A DNA stretch of 64,000 nt. It comes from Bacillus sp. FJAT-26390. Lineage in GTDB: Bacteria > Bacillota > Bacilli > Paenibacillales > Paenibacillaceae. Positions within the stretch are counted from its first letter, which is position 1. Every line of letters begins with the position of its first letter. The stretch covers positions 712,987 to 776,986 of the forward strand of contig NZ_MAQX01000011.1 of the NCBI RefSeq assembly GCF_001682865.1. Reading direction: 5' to 3'. The notes under the pieces were generated by a model, which ran no database searches, was not told the DNA's origin, and saw only the letters and a program-made list of their open reading frames with translations. The translations under genes and the position numbers were made by a program. Positions 51,195-62,960 of this stretch are shown here, piece by piece.

Positions 51195-51557
51195 ATGATG
51201 AATGAAGTACTGAGCGAACGGAACGTCTATGAGGATTTCGAGCTGGAGTCGGATGTGCTTTACTTCAAGCTTGGCATGCAAGGGCTCGTAAGCTTCCACG
51301 GCAGAAACTACAATATAAAGAAGAGAATGACTGCCGAGCAGATTGAACAGCTTTGCCATGAAAGCAGCTTTTACCCGGTCAATTCCAATTGCTACATTAA
51401 TATCGGCAAAATCAAAACCATTCAAGGCGGCACCATTCATTTCGACTCCGAGATTGCTGATTCAAAGCAAGTATCGGTTAATCGCCGCAAGCAATTCGTT
51501 ATTCAGCAGCTGTTCTCACAGCGCGCGTCGAGCAGCGATTTGCGCATAACGCCTTAA
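51195..51557 (+). CDS. Stand-alone LytTR-domain protein
   Basis: 120 residues with a LytTR DNA-binding domain spread over nearly the full length (VLYFKLGMQGLVSFHGRNYNI, FYPVNSNCYINIGKIKTIQGG, VSVNRRKQFVIQQLF) and no receiver domain. Such short LytTR proteins are usually transcription factors autoregulated or driven by a partner membrane protein. AAGGGGG eight bases upstream of ATG 51195 sets the start. A palindrome and a perfect cre lie in the promoter. Target genes unknown. Confidence 0.82.
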   Translation: MMNEVLSERNVYEDFELESDVLYFKLGMQGLVSFHGRNYNIKKRMTAEQIEQLCHESSFYPVNSNCYINIGKIKTIQGGTIHFDSEIADSKQVSVNRRKQFVIQQLFSQRASSSDLRITP

Positions 51558-51561
51558 GGCA

Positions 51562-51611
51562 CAAACAACCGCCCTACTCCCTCATTTTGGGAATTAGGGC
51601 GGTTGTTTGTT
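51562..51611 (+). terminator. Terminator after the LytTR gene
   Basis: ACAACCGCCCTA pairs with TAGGGCGGTTGT (51565-51576 with 51595-51606) and the + strand continues with T-rich TTGTTTG. It ends the single-gene transcript. Confidence 0.82.
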
Positions 51612-51712
51612 TGTCTCCGTCCTGCTATTCTTAGTTTAAATAGCCTTTCTAAGCTAACGCTAATGCTGTGACGAAGCAGGTTTCACTTCAATAACTATTT
51701 AGGAGGATTTAC

Positions 51713-52711
51713 ATGTCAACGCAAGGACAAGCATTCGAGCAATTATTTAATGACGAGCAAGCCGTATGGCTGCAATGGGGCGCTTATGAAGCGGCAGTAT
51801 TGCCGGCAGTTGGAGCTAACCTCATCGCCTTCCGCGATAAAGAAAACAACTATAGCTTCTTGCGCGAGCCATCGCTAGAGGAAATGGACAGCTTTAGAGC
51901 AAATCCCGGTATTCACGGCATTCCTGTTTTGTTCCCTCCCAACCGATATGAGGACGGCACATTTACTTGGAATGGCAGAACTTATACCTTCCCTGTTAAC
52001 GAAGCCAAAACGGGCAACCATTTACACGGCTTTTTCCATACGGCTGCATGGAGCGTAGCGGATTTTGGCACGAACCAAACAGAAAGCTACGTTTCACTCC
52101 AAATTTCTATCGACGAGAACCACCCGATCTATACTTATTTGCCGCATCGCTTCACGCTGAAGCTTCGCTACTCTCTAAATGATACAGGACTGCTGCAGCA
52201 TGTATCGGTACATAACGAAGGAACGGATGCGATGCCTTGCCTGATCGCTTTCCACACGACGATCAATGCGCCATTTGACCCGGGCAGCACTTCCGATGAT
52301 TACCGCTTCACCCTCACGACCGGCAAACGCTGGGAGCTTAATGAGCGGATGCTGCCTACCGGCAACTACCAGCCGCTTGTAGCTGACGAAGAAGAGATGA
52401 AAACAACAGGCATTTCTCCTTTCTGGGCATCGATGGACAACCATTACACAACCGAGCCAAAAAACGGCCGCAACCAAATGGAGCTGACGGATACTCGCAC
52501 TGGCGTAACGCTCGTCTACGATGTTGGAACGGCATACAAGCAGTGGATGATCTGGAACAACAACGCTACGCCGGGCTTCTTCTGTCCGGAGCCGCAGCTT
52601 AATCTCGTCAACGCGCCGAACGTTAACCTGCCAGCTGACCAGATTGGTCTTGTCGCGCTTGAGCCGGGCGGCATCTGGGAAGAAACGAGCCGGTTATACG
52701 TTAGAAAATAA
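51713..52711 (+). CDS. Aldose 1-epimerase-like protein
   Basis: 332 residues. Beta-sandwich with the galactose mutarotase pattern: GIHGIPVLFPPNRYEDG, HLHGFFHTAAWSV (His of the active site), and C-terminal PGFFCPEPQLN with the likely catalytic Glu region. It converts alpha and beta sugar anomers, or hexose-6-phosphates as in YeaD. ATG 51713 has AGGAGG seven bases upstream. It is followed by its own terminator. Confidence 0.85.
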   Translation: MSTQGQAFEQLFNDEQAVWLQWGAYEAAVLPAVGANLIAFRDKENNYSFLREPSLEEMDSFRANPGIHGIPVLFPPNRYEDGTFTWNGRTYTFPVNEAKTGNHLHGFFHTAAWSVADFGTNQTESYVSLQISIDENHPIYTYLPHRFTLKLRYSLNDTGLLQHVSVHNEGTDAMPCLIAFHTTINAPFDPGSTSDDYRFTLTTGKRWELNERMLPTGNYQPLVADEEEMKTTGISPFWASMDNHYTTEPKNGRNQMELTDTRTGVTLVYDVGTAYKQWMIWNNNATPGFFCPEPQLNLVNAPNVNLPADQIGLVALEPGGIWEETSRLYVRK

Positions 52712-52721
52712 GAATAACCGA

Positions 52722-52756
52722 AAGAATAGCAGCGATTTCGCTGCTATTCTTTTTTA
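52722..52756 (+). terminator. Terminator after the epimerase gene
   Basis: AGAATAGCAGCG pairs with CGCTGCTATTCT around ATTT, followed by TTTTTATT. Confidence 0.92.
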
Positions 52757-52861
52757 TTCGGGCTTAAAATCAGCCAAATATAGGACGAGAGTGACTATTG
52801 TCGAGAAAGACTGTAAAATGTAAGCATCAGCCCCTCTTATGTCGAAAACTGAAGGGAGAAT

Positions 52862-53329
52862 ATGATGCGACAGTCATTATGGAAAGCACTCGTACTTATA
52901 TGCTTCTTAACCTTTATTCTCATCACGATTCCTCAGCCTACCGCGCACGCAGGTTTCTTTGATCGAATTAAAGACATTTACAATACACCCGAGAAAATAA
53001 ACGAGCTTGAGCAGCAATATATCGAAGCGAAGCAGCAGCTTGAGGAATCTGCCAAGGCCGCAGCCGAATACGCCCAAAAGCAGCAGCAGCTGTTGGAGCA
53101 AAACGAGCAGTTCCGTCAGCAAAATGAACAGCTTATCGCGCAAAATGCAAGCATGCAGGCAGAGATGGAGCGCATGAAGCAGGATCGCCAATCATTGGTC
53201 AGCAAGCTGATCAATACGGTCATTATTATCGTAGCCGTATTTATTTCTTACATCGTATCGATACGCGTTTGGCGTTATGTGGTATGGCGCAAGCAGCGAA
53301 GCACCGGCGGAAGAGGAATCAGCGGATGA
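52862..53329 (+). CDS. Exported coiled-coil membrane protein
   Basis: 155 residues. A signal peptide (residues 1-30, cleavage after AHA) is followed by a Gln/Glu coiled coil (about residues 45-108, LEQQYIEAKQQLEESAKAAA and repeats) and one membrane helix (LINTVIIIVAVFISYIVSI, 117-135) with a basic C-terminal tail. It may therefore sit with the coil outside and tail inside. The stop overlaps the next start as ATGA, so it is translationally coupled to the AIM24-family gene. Family not recognised. Confidence 0.75.
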   Translation: MMRQSLWKALVLICFLTFILITIPQPTAHAGFFDRIKDIYNTPEKINELEQQYIEAKQQLEESAKAAAEYAQKQQQLLEQNEQFRQQNEQLIAQNASMQAEMERMKQDRQSLVSKLINTVIIIVAVFISYIVSIRVWRYVVWRKQRSTGGRGISG

Positions 53330-54015
53330 ACATAACCGTCCCCGCCCAGACCGGGCATGTGCATGTGAGCCTTGAAGCTGCGGACAAGCTCCATGTCCTG
53401 CATCCAAAATCAATCATTGCCTATCAAGGCGAGCCGCATAACCGTGAAGATCGATTTATGGATTTTGCCGGGATGTACCGCAAAAAGCGTTGGATTCGCT
53501 CTATGTTATCCGGTCCATCCGAGTTCATTATCGGCTTGCCTGCCGGCTGCTCGCTTGAAACGGTTCAGATTGAGGCAAAAAGCGATTTGCTGTTCGATTT
53601 TCGCCATATTATCTTTTTCTCGGACGGCATGAAGCTCAAGTCCGTTATTCAAAAACTCAAAAACGCATGGATTACGAAGGAATTTGTCCGCATGCGCTTT
53701 TCAGGTCCAGGGATGATCGGCATCATAACGGCCGGCGACGTTAAGTCGATCCAGCTTCATCCGGATCGTCCCCTTTACGTGGAGACGGGGGCGCTTGTCG
53801 CCTACCCCGAGCATGCATCCATACAGTTGTCCGTTTACGGCAATAAGCTCGCAAGCCAGCATATGAACGTGCAGTGGGAAATCCGCGGCAGCGGCCCTGT
53901 GCTCATTCAAACGGGCTCGCGCGATGCTGAGCTGGAGGAACAGCTGCAAAACGGCGGTTTTATTAAAAGAATTTTGCGCGAGGTGCTGCCGTTTGGAGGC
54001 ATCTATATCAAATAA
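53326..54015 (+). CDS. AIM24-family protein
   Basis: 229 residues of beta-strand repeats ending in a glycine-rich beta-helix with RMRFSGPGMIGIITAGDVKSIQLHPDRPLYVETGALVAYPEHASI, the AIM24 (TIGR00266) pattern. No signal peptide. ATG 53326 overlaps the upstream stop; the frame alone would reach 53269. Members of this family in bacteria have no clear biochemical role; in yeast AIM24 is mitochondrial. Coupled to a membrane protein, so a joint membrane-linked function is inferred. Confidence 0.8.
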   Translation: MNITVPAQTGHVHVSLEAADKLHVLHPKSIIAYQGEPHNREDRFMDFAGMYRKKRWIRSMLSGPSEFIIGLPAGCSLETVQIEAKSDLLFDFRHIIFFSDGMKLKSVIQKLKNAWITKEFVRMRFSGPGMIGIITAGDVKSIQLHPDRPLYVETGALVAYPEHASIQLSVYGNKLASQHMNVQWEIRGSGPVLIQTGSRDAELEEQLQNGGFIKRILREVLPFGGIYIK

Positions 54016-54017
54016 AC

Positions 54018-54063
54018 AGAGGCCAGCCAACCGTCAGCAGACGGAAGACCAGCCTCTTTTTTT
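54018..54063 (+). terminator. Terminator between AIM24 gene and lacZ
   Basis: AGAGGC/GCCTCT outer stem with CCGTC/GACGG inside, followed by seven T residues on the + strand. Confidence 0.88.
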
Positions 54064-54065
54064 AT

Positions 54066-57209
<3,144 letters not shown>

Positions 57210-57213
57210 TCAC

Positions 57214-57242
57214 ATTATAATGCATTCCGAAGGCTCGTTTAA
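57214..57242 (-). promoter_or_regulatory. Probable SigA promoter of lacZ
   Basis: Minus strand TATAAT (57219-57214), 17-base spacer and TTAAAC (57242-57237). The -10 box is a perfect match; the -35 is weak. It lies 41 bases upstream of the lacZ start. Confidence 0.5.
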
Positions 57243-57404
57243 TCATACAATTTCAATATCCAGTATAAAAATATGAAAATAAATTTGCTTGAATAAACCC
57301 TTGCCCCACAGCTCAAGCCCAACATTTACCGCTAAATATAAAGCGCTTACTCTATTAAAATGGAAACGGAGGACACATTTTCTACATAGAGAGGACGAAA
57401 CTGC

Positions 57405-58241
57405 ATGAAGAAGAGAATGAACCAGCTCGTTTGCAGCACCGCTTTGTTAGCTCTCCTAACCGTTTCACCCGGAATTGGCTCCGCCGCTTCCTACACCGTG
57501 CAACAAAACGACACGTTATGGATAATCGGCAATAAGTACAGCACGACGGCCGGAAACTTAAAAAAGCTTAACAGCCTCACTTCAGACTCCATATCGGTTG
57601 GACAAAAGCTCGTCGTGCCCGATCCGCCGGAATTCAAGGCAACTAGCGTTCTACCAAACGACACGATGTGGAAAATCGCCCAAAGGCACAGTGTTCCTCT
57701 TAATAAGCTGCTTGCAGCTAACCCGCAAACCAACCCAAACAACATTTGGACGGGATTGGGTATCCGAATTCCGAAAAAACCTGACCAATATTTAAACGGG
57801 GTATTCCCGCTTGCGAAGGGCAGCTTCACCCCGTTTTCAAACAGCTATGCTGACGCTCGCACTTGGTCAAGTGAAGGCTCAGTGGCTCGCACTCATGAAG
57901 GCGTCGATGTGCTGGCGGACAAAGGAACAGCCGTATACAGCGCAATGGCAGGTACGATCGTCAAGGCGGGCTGGAACGAACTGGGCGGCTGGCGGGTTAC
58001 GATTCAAGTGGACGATCACACCGAATTTTATTATGCGCACTTATCCAAATATGCGGCAAATATTAAGGAAGGCGTCAAAGTAACGGCTGGTCAGCTTATT
58101 GGTTATGTTGGCAGCAGCGGTTACGGCCCCGAAGGCACGGAAGGTAAATTCGTTACGCATTTGCATTTTGGCATCTATAAGCGGACGCCTGCTTATCACG
58201 CGGTTGATCCGTACCTTTATCTGAAATGGTGGGCTTTGTAG
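57405..58241 (+). CDS. Exported LysM / M23 peptidoglycan endopeptidase
   Basis: 278 residues. Signal peptide (1-27), two LysM motifs (about 28-73 and 77-122: SYTVQQNDTLWIIGNKYSTT, and SVLPNDTMWKIAQRHSVPLNK) and an M23 peptidase domain with zinc ligands THEGVDVLADKG and VTHLHFGIY. It hydrolyses peptide crosslinks in the cell wall. GAGAGG ten bases upstream of ATG 57405 marks the start. It converges with the ABC exporter gene, ending at a terminator. Confidence 0.93.
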   Translation: MKKRMNQLVCSTALLALLTVSPGIGSAASYTVQQNDTLWIIGNKYSTTAGNLKKLNSLTSDSISVGQKLVVPDPPEFKATSVLPNDTMWKIAQRHSVPLNKLLAANPQTNPNNIWTGLGIRIPKKPDQYLNGVFPLAKGSFTPFSNSYADARTWSSEGSVARTHEGVDVLADKGTAVYSAMAGTIVKAGWNELGGWRVTIQVDDHTEFYYAHLSKYAANIKEGVKVTAGQLIGYVGSSGYGPEGTEGKFVTHLHFGIYKRTPAYHAVDPYLYLKWWAL

Positions 58242-58316
58242 GATGATTTATAGGTCTATCCTCCACAAACAGATGCCGATATGACAAGCATCATTAGCAA
58301 CCTCGCTGAATAAAAG

Positions 58317-58348
58317 GAAAAGGGCTGTCCTTGAAGGACAACCCTTTT
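58317..58348. terminator. Bidirectional terminator
   Basis: AAAAGGGCTGTCC pairs with GGACAACCCTTTT with a TTGAA loop, between the convergent LysM/M23 and ABC transporter genes. Confidence 0.9.
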
Positions 58349-58353
58349 CTAGC

Positions 58354-60159
58354 TTATAGCTGCAGCTGCTTGAGGTTATAGAATTCACCTTTGCTCGCCA
58401 TCAGCTCATCGAAGGTGCCGACTTCGACGATACGCCCGTTCTTCATGACGACGATGCGATCGGCATCACGAATCGTCGACAAGCGGTGGGCGACGATAAA
58501 CGTCGTACGTCCTTTGATTAGCTCCTGCATCGCCTTCTGCACGTGGAATTCCGACTCGTTATCCAAAGCGGAGGTCGCCTCGTCCAAAATAATAATGCTC
58601 GGCTCGCGCACAAGTGCCCTTGCAATCGCAATACGCTGGCGTTGTCCGCCGGACAGCTTGCCGCCATGCTCCCCAACCATCGTATCCAGCCCGTCAGGCA
58701 GCTGCCCGATAAATTCGGACAGGTTAGCCATCTCCACGACGCGGCTCACTTGCTCATCGGAAATGTCGCGAAGGCCGTACGTGATGTTGTCGCGAATCGT
58801 CCCCGAGAACAAAATATTCGTCTGCGGCACGACCGCCAGATGCTTGCGGTAGCTGCGAAGATCGATGTCGGCCAAATCGATGCCATCCATCAGCACCTTC
58901 CCGCCGGTAGGCTGCAGGAAGCCGATCACTAGATTGAGCACCGTTGATTTGCCTGCGCCCGAAGCACCGACAAATGCGATGCATTCGCCCGCTTCAACAT
59001 CAAGCGTAACGTCCTCGAGCACATGATGCTCGCTTCCCGGATACGAAAGCTCCACGCCCTTGAAAGCGAACTCGCCGCGCACGTTAGCCAGCTTTCTTTT
59101 GCCGCTATTGTTCTCAATGTCGGTCGACACCAATATTTCTTTGATCGAATGGATCGATTCGAGACCTTTTGCGATTTGCGGATAAATGTTAATAAGGCCG
59201 GTAACCGAAGCCAAAATCATCGCGAAAAACCCTTGGTACATGACGACATCGCCAACCTGAATTTCTCCGTTGTAAGCAAGGTACGCCGTGAAAATTAAGC
59301 ACAGTACTTGAAAAATTTGAAACGTCACCCAATTCGTCGAGCCAAAATAAGCCTCTACCAAATCAAGCCGGTACCCCTTGCCTTGAATATTGCGAAGCGT
59401 CGAGTCGATACGGGCGATCTCCACCTTCTCAAGTCCATGCGCACGCGTAATCGGAATCATCTCGACCATCTCCGACACCCGTGAGGACATCTGCTCAATC
59501 TCCTTGCGGAATTCCTTATTGGACTTCCGAATTTTGCGGCGGAAAATCGTAACGATCGCAATCGACATCGGAATCGTCAGCACAAAAAACAAAGATACGA
59601 TCCAGCTGCTGTTAAGCGTAATGACAAACGAAACGATAATGTTCACGACTGCCGGAGCAAGCGCGATCATGAACTGCTTCGACATCATCTCGACCGCTTC
59701 CACGTCGCGCAGCACCTTTGACTGAAGCTTGCCCGCCGGCAGCTCGCGATGCTGATTAATGGACAGCTGCTGCAGCTTGCGCACAAGCGCGCTCCGCAGT
59801 CCCGCTTCGACGTATCTGACCGCGCGGCTTAGAAACGATATGTAAGCGGCGTGCGTCGGAATGTTTTGCAAAATAACGATCAAAATAATGATGAAATTAA
59901 TCCAAATGCCGCTTAACGGATATTTGGCCGGGTTTGTCGCGATGTTAATAATGTTAGCGGTTACGATCGGCAGTACGTAAATCGGCGCGCTCTTGATCAA
60001 TAAAAACAATAATGAAATGAATAGGTTGCCGAAATTGCCTTTGTACAGCGATAACAAAAATCTAAACGGACTAGTATTCTCCTCTAATGCCGCATTTTCA
60101 AACGTGCTGGCAAGCCCCTTCGCAGCACCGATCTTCGAATTGATAACCCTCTCTGCCAT
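58354..60159 (-). CDS. ABC exporter, half-transporter (permease plus ATPase)
   Basis: 601 residues. A six-helix membrane domain (residues about 30-320) is fused to an ABC ATPase with GASGAGKST, LSGGQRQRIAIARAL and ILDEATSALD. Such half-transporters dimerise and export lipids, peptides or drugs, and substrate is not predictable. ATG 60159 with GGAGAGG upstream is chosen over 60189. It follows the response regulator gene by 139 bases. Confidence 0.92.
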   Translation of the reverse strand: MAERVINSKIGAAKGLASTFENAALEENTSPFRFLLSLYKGNFGNLFISLLFLLIKSAPIYVLPIVTANIINIATNPAKYPLSGIWINFIIILIVILQNIPTHAAYISFLSRAVRYVEAGLRSALVRKLQQLSINQHRELPAGKLQSKVLRDVEAVEMMSKQFMIALAPAVVNIIVSFVITLNSSWIVSLFFVLTIPMSIAIVTIFRRKIRKSNKEFRKEIEQMSSRVSEMVEMIPITRAHGLEKVEIARIDSTLRNIQGKGYRLDLVEAYFGSTNWVTFQIFQVLCLIFTAYLAYNGEIQVGDVVMYQGFFAMILASVTGLINIYPQIAKGLESIHSIKEILVSTDIENNSGKRKLANVRGEFAFKGVELSYPGSEHHVLEDVTLDVEAGECIAFVGASGAGKSTVLNLVIGFLQPTGGKVLMDGIDLADIDLRSYRKHLAVVPQTNILFSGTIRDNITYGLRDISDEQVSRVVEMANLSEFIGQLPDGLDTMVGEHGGKLSGGQRQRIAIARALVREPSIIILDEATSALDNESEFHVQKAMQELIKGRTTFIVAHRLSTIRDADRIVVMKNGRIVEVGTFDELMASKGEFYNLKQLQL

Positions 60160-60298
60160 TGTCCTCTCCATCCCTCTGTAGCTCTTCATGCTGCTAAACC
60201 GCTTGCTAAGCGGCTTACTACCGCACCAATCTTACGCTCATTTCAAGAGCATGTAAATGTGCTATTTTGCACTTATTCTATCCGATTTTGGCACCCAT

Positions 60299-61063
60299 TT
60301 AGCGGTGCTTGCCCTTATAGTCCTTCGGCGTCTCCCCAACCATTTTTTTAAACAGCTTGTTGAAATAAACCGGATCGCTATAGCCGACCAGCTGAGAAAT
60401 TTCGTAGTTTTTCAAGTTCGGATGATCGGTCAAAAATTGCTTTGCCTTCTCGATTCGAATGTCGATCAAATAATCCGTCAGCGTCATGCCCGTTTCCTGC
60501 TTAAACAGTCGGCTCAAATAATTGGCGCTCATGCCTACCGTATCCGCCATTCGTTCCATTTCGAAGTTTTTGCCGTACTCTTCCTCCAAAATCGCCTTCA
60601 TTTGCTCGATGACATGATGCTCTTTTTCCTTCGTAATCGGCTCCTGCGGCAGATCAATCGCTCCCGAGGCTCCGGAATCGGATTGCTGCTCGCAGCGCTC
60701 CTGCTTAATTTTAACCAGCAAGTCATATAAGTTCACTTTATCGATCGGCTTGAGCAAATAATCCCGAACCCCGTGGCGCAGCGCCTTCCGCGCATATTCG
60801 AACTCGCTAAAGCCGCTCAATACGATGGTCGCAATCGTCCTGCCGCGCAGGTGCTCGATGAGCTTCAGCCCGTCCATCATCGGCATTTTGATATCGGTTA
60901 TAAGCACGTCAAGCTCACCATCGCCAAGCTTGGATATATGCGACCAAGCATCCATCCCGTTGCTGTACGAGCCGATCACTTTAATGTCCAAATCCATTTT
61001 CGTTAATATTTTTTCGAGGCCCAGCCTAATAAACTCCTCGTCATCTGCGATCATGATGTTCAT
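60299..61063 (-). CDS. Response regulator with AraC-type output (YesN-like)
   Basis: 254 residues. A receiver domain (MIADDEEFIRLGLEKIL, phospho-acceptor Asp57 in ITDIKMPMMDG, LLKPID) leads to an AraC helix-turn-helix (GMSANYLSRLFKQETGMTLTDYLID). It probably activates the sugar transporter genes just upstream on the same strand. The sensor kinase (YesM type) that should partner it is not in this window. ATG 61063 is the start. Confidence 0.92.
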   Translation of the reverse strand: MNIMIADDEEFIRLGLEKILTKMDLDIKVIGSYSNGMDAWSHISKLGDGELDVLITDIKMPMMDGLKLIEHLRGRTIATIVLSGFSEFEYARKALRHGVRDYLLKPIDKVNLYDLLVKIKQERCEQQSDSGASGAIDLPQEPITKEKEHHVIEQMKAILEEEYGKNFEMERMADTVGMSANYLSRLFKQETGMTLTDYLIDIRIEKAKQFLTDHPNLKNYEISQLVGYSDPVYFNKLFKKMVGETPKDYKGKHR

Positions 61064-61140
61064 TCCTGCTCGCTCCTTCCGCTAGTTCCTCCTAGTTTGC
61101 GCTAAAATCGGTACCTCTGCAATGTAAAACAAGCGGACGG

Positions 61141-61971
61141 TTATTTCACCGCACCGCTTGTTACACCCGCGAAAATGTACTTTTGCAAGAAAACATAAAG
61201 GATCGCTGTCGGGATCATAATAATGAGAATCGCTGAGGAAATCATTTGCCAATCGCCGCTGTTGACTCCGAAGAAACGCATAAGCGACGTAGATACAACG
61301 ACATGCTCGGCTCTAGGCAAATACAGCAGCGGGATAAACATATCATTATAGATGCTGATCGTTTTCAAGATAACGATAGTCGCCGTAGCCGGAGCGAGCA
61401 GCGGAAATATAATGGAGCGGAAAATACGGATGAGCGATGCTCCCTCCAGCATGGCGCTTTCATCCAGCTCGTAAGGAATGTTCCGAATGAATTGCAGATA
61501 AATGTAGATTTGCAAAATATCCGCGCCTACATAGATGAGGACAGGGCCCATTAAATTGTTCGTTAAACCAAGCGTCTGAATCGTTTTGTAGTTGACGACT
61601 TGGGTCGTAATTGCCGGGATGATCGTCGCGAATAAGAATAAGCCGACAAGCGGTCCCTTAAATTTGAAGTTAAAGCGCCCAACCGCATAACAAAACGCCG
61701 ATCCGATCAAAATGTTCAAAATAAGCGTAACAGCAATAATGAACAAGGTGTTGCCAAAAGCGTTGATCATATCGGCTTGCTTGAACGCTTGACCGAAGTT
61801 TTTGAAATACAGGAAGCTGTCAGGCATCGCGATGGTCGACTTGGCATGAAATTCATCCTTCGTCTTGAAGGCATTCACAACGATGATATACGGCGGGAAC
61901 AATATCGCAAATGCGGCCAATATGAGGCTGATATATTTGATCGTATCCCAGAGCTTATTGGATTTATTCAT
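61141..61971 (-). CDS. Sugar ABC transporter permease, MalG/LacG-like
   Basis: 276 residues, six membrane helices, with the EAA loop IPYELDESAMLEGASLIRIFRSIIFPLLAP that docks to the ATPase. It begins three bases after the first permease's stop at 61975, so both are translationally coupled. It makes the second half of the importer channel. The ATPase is not in this window; family members usually share MsmK. Confidence 0.93.
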   Translation of the reverse strand: MNKSNKLWDTIKYISLILAAFAILFPPYIIVVNAFKTKDEFHAKSTIAMPDSFLYFKNFGQAFKQADMINAFGNTLFIIAVTLILNILIGSAFCYAVGRFNFKFKGPLVGLFLFATIIPAITTQVVNYKTIQTLGLTNNLMGPVLIYVGADILQIYIYLQFIRNIPYELDESAMLEGASLIRIFRSIIFPLLAPATATIVILKTISIYNDMFIPLLYLPRAEHVVVSTSLMRFFGVNSGDWQMISSAILIIMIPTAILYVFLQKYIFAGVTSGAVK

Positions 61972-61974
61972 CGA

Positions 61975-62865
61975 TCATTCCCCCTTTCCTTTTAGCAAGA
62001 AGCGTTGAATCGACAACACGATAACAACAAAGAGCAGCAAGACTACGCTCATCGCGGATGCTAATCCATAATTGTTGAACTGGAAGGCCGTCTCGACGAT
62101 TTTCATAACGAAGGTTTCACTAGATCCGGCAGGTCCGCCCTTGGTGAGAATGTAAGGGAGATCAAATACTTCGAGAGCGCCGGTAACGGTTAGGAACAGA
62201 TTAAGCTCGATAATTTTGTAAATGTTCGGCAGCGTGATGCTAATAAACTTTTGCCAGCCATTCGCGCCGTCAATCGATGCCGCTTCGTAAATATCGCTTG
62301 GAATGGATTGAAGCGCCGCCAAATAAATGACCATATTGAAGCCCATGAAACGCCAGAAGCCGATGGAAGCCAGCGTATAGTTGACAAATGATCCACTTCC
62401 GAGCCAGCTCGTTTGCGACAAAGCGTCGAAGCCAAGCTGTCCGAGCAAATAATTCAACGATCCGTTAGTCGTATCGAACACGTAACCGAATAAGTATGCT
62501 ACAGCAACGCCATTTAGGATGTACGGTAAAAAGAGCAGCAAGCGAAAAAAGTTTTTCCCCTTCAGCTTGCTGTTCAGCACGACAGCGAAATAAATCGCAG
62601 CCATGTTTTGCACGATCCCTACGGCGAAATAGGCAAAGTTATGTTTAAAGACACCGAATATAGCCGGATTTTCAAATACCTCTTTGTAATTCGACCAACC
62701 TATCCAAGGTTTATTGGAGCTTAAACCGTCCCAGCTTGTAAAACTTAAATGGATAAGCTCAAGCGCCGGATAATAGGCGAATGTCAGCAGCAGCAGCAGC
62801 GGCAGTGCGACAAATCCGATGATTACGTAATTCTTTTGCGTTTTAAAAGGCAGCCTGCTAAACAT
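61975..62865 (-). CDS. Sugar ABC transporter permease, MalF/LacF-like
   Basis: 296 residues, six membrane helices, EAA loop IPSDIYEAASIDGANGWQKFISITLPNI. The ATG at 62865 has GGATGGGG seven bases upstream; the frame reaches 62934. The site falls in a predicted stem-loop following the substrate-binding-protein gene. It pairs with the next permease to form the channel. Confidence 0.93.
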   Translation of the reverse strand: MFSRLPFKTQKNYVIIGFVALPLLLLLTFAYYPALELIHLSFTSWDGLSSNKPWIGWSNYKEVFENPAIFGVFKHNFAYFAVGIVQNMAAIYFAVVLNSKLKGKNFFRLLLFLPYILNGVAVAYLFGYVFDTTNGSLNYLLGQLGFDALSQTSWLGSGSFVNYTLASIGFWRFMGFNMVIYLAALQSIPSDIYEAASIDGANGWQKFISITLPNIYKIIELNLFLTVTGALEVFDLPYILTKGGPAGSSETFVMKIVETAFQFNNYGLASAMSVVLLLFVVIVLSIQRFLLKGKGE

Positions 62866-62960
62866 GAGACAACCCCATCCTTCCTGCGTCTTTCTAATCG
62901 GAAGAGGCAGGATGGATAATCCGCTTGCGGTCACCCATCCTGCACACTACCCTACTAACC

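Noticed and set aside
57330..57350. cre box upstream of the LysM/M23 gene
   Set aside because: TATAAAGCGCTTACT has the central AAGCGCTT but lacks the conserved TG, and the far half does not match the consensus well enough to report.
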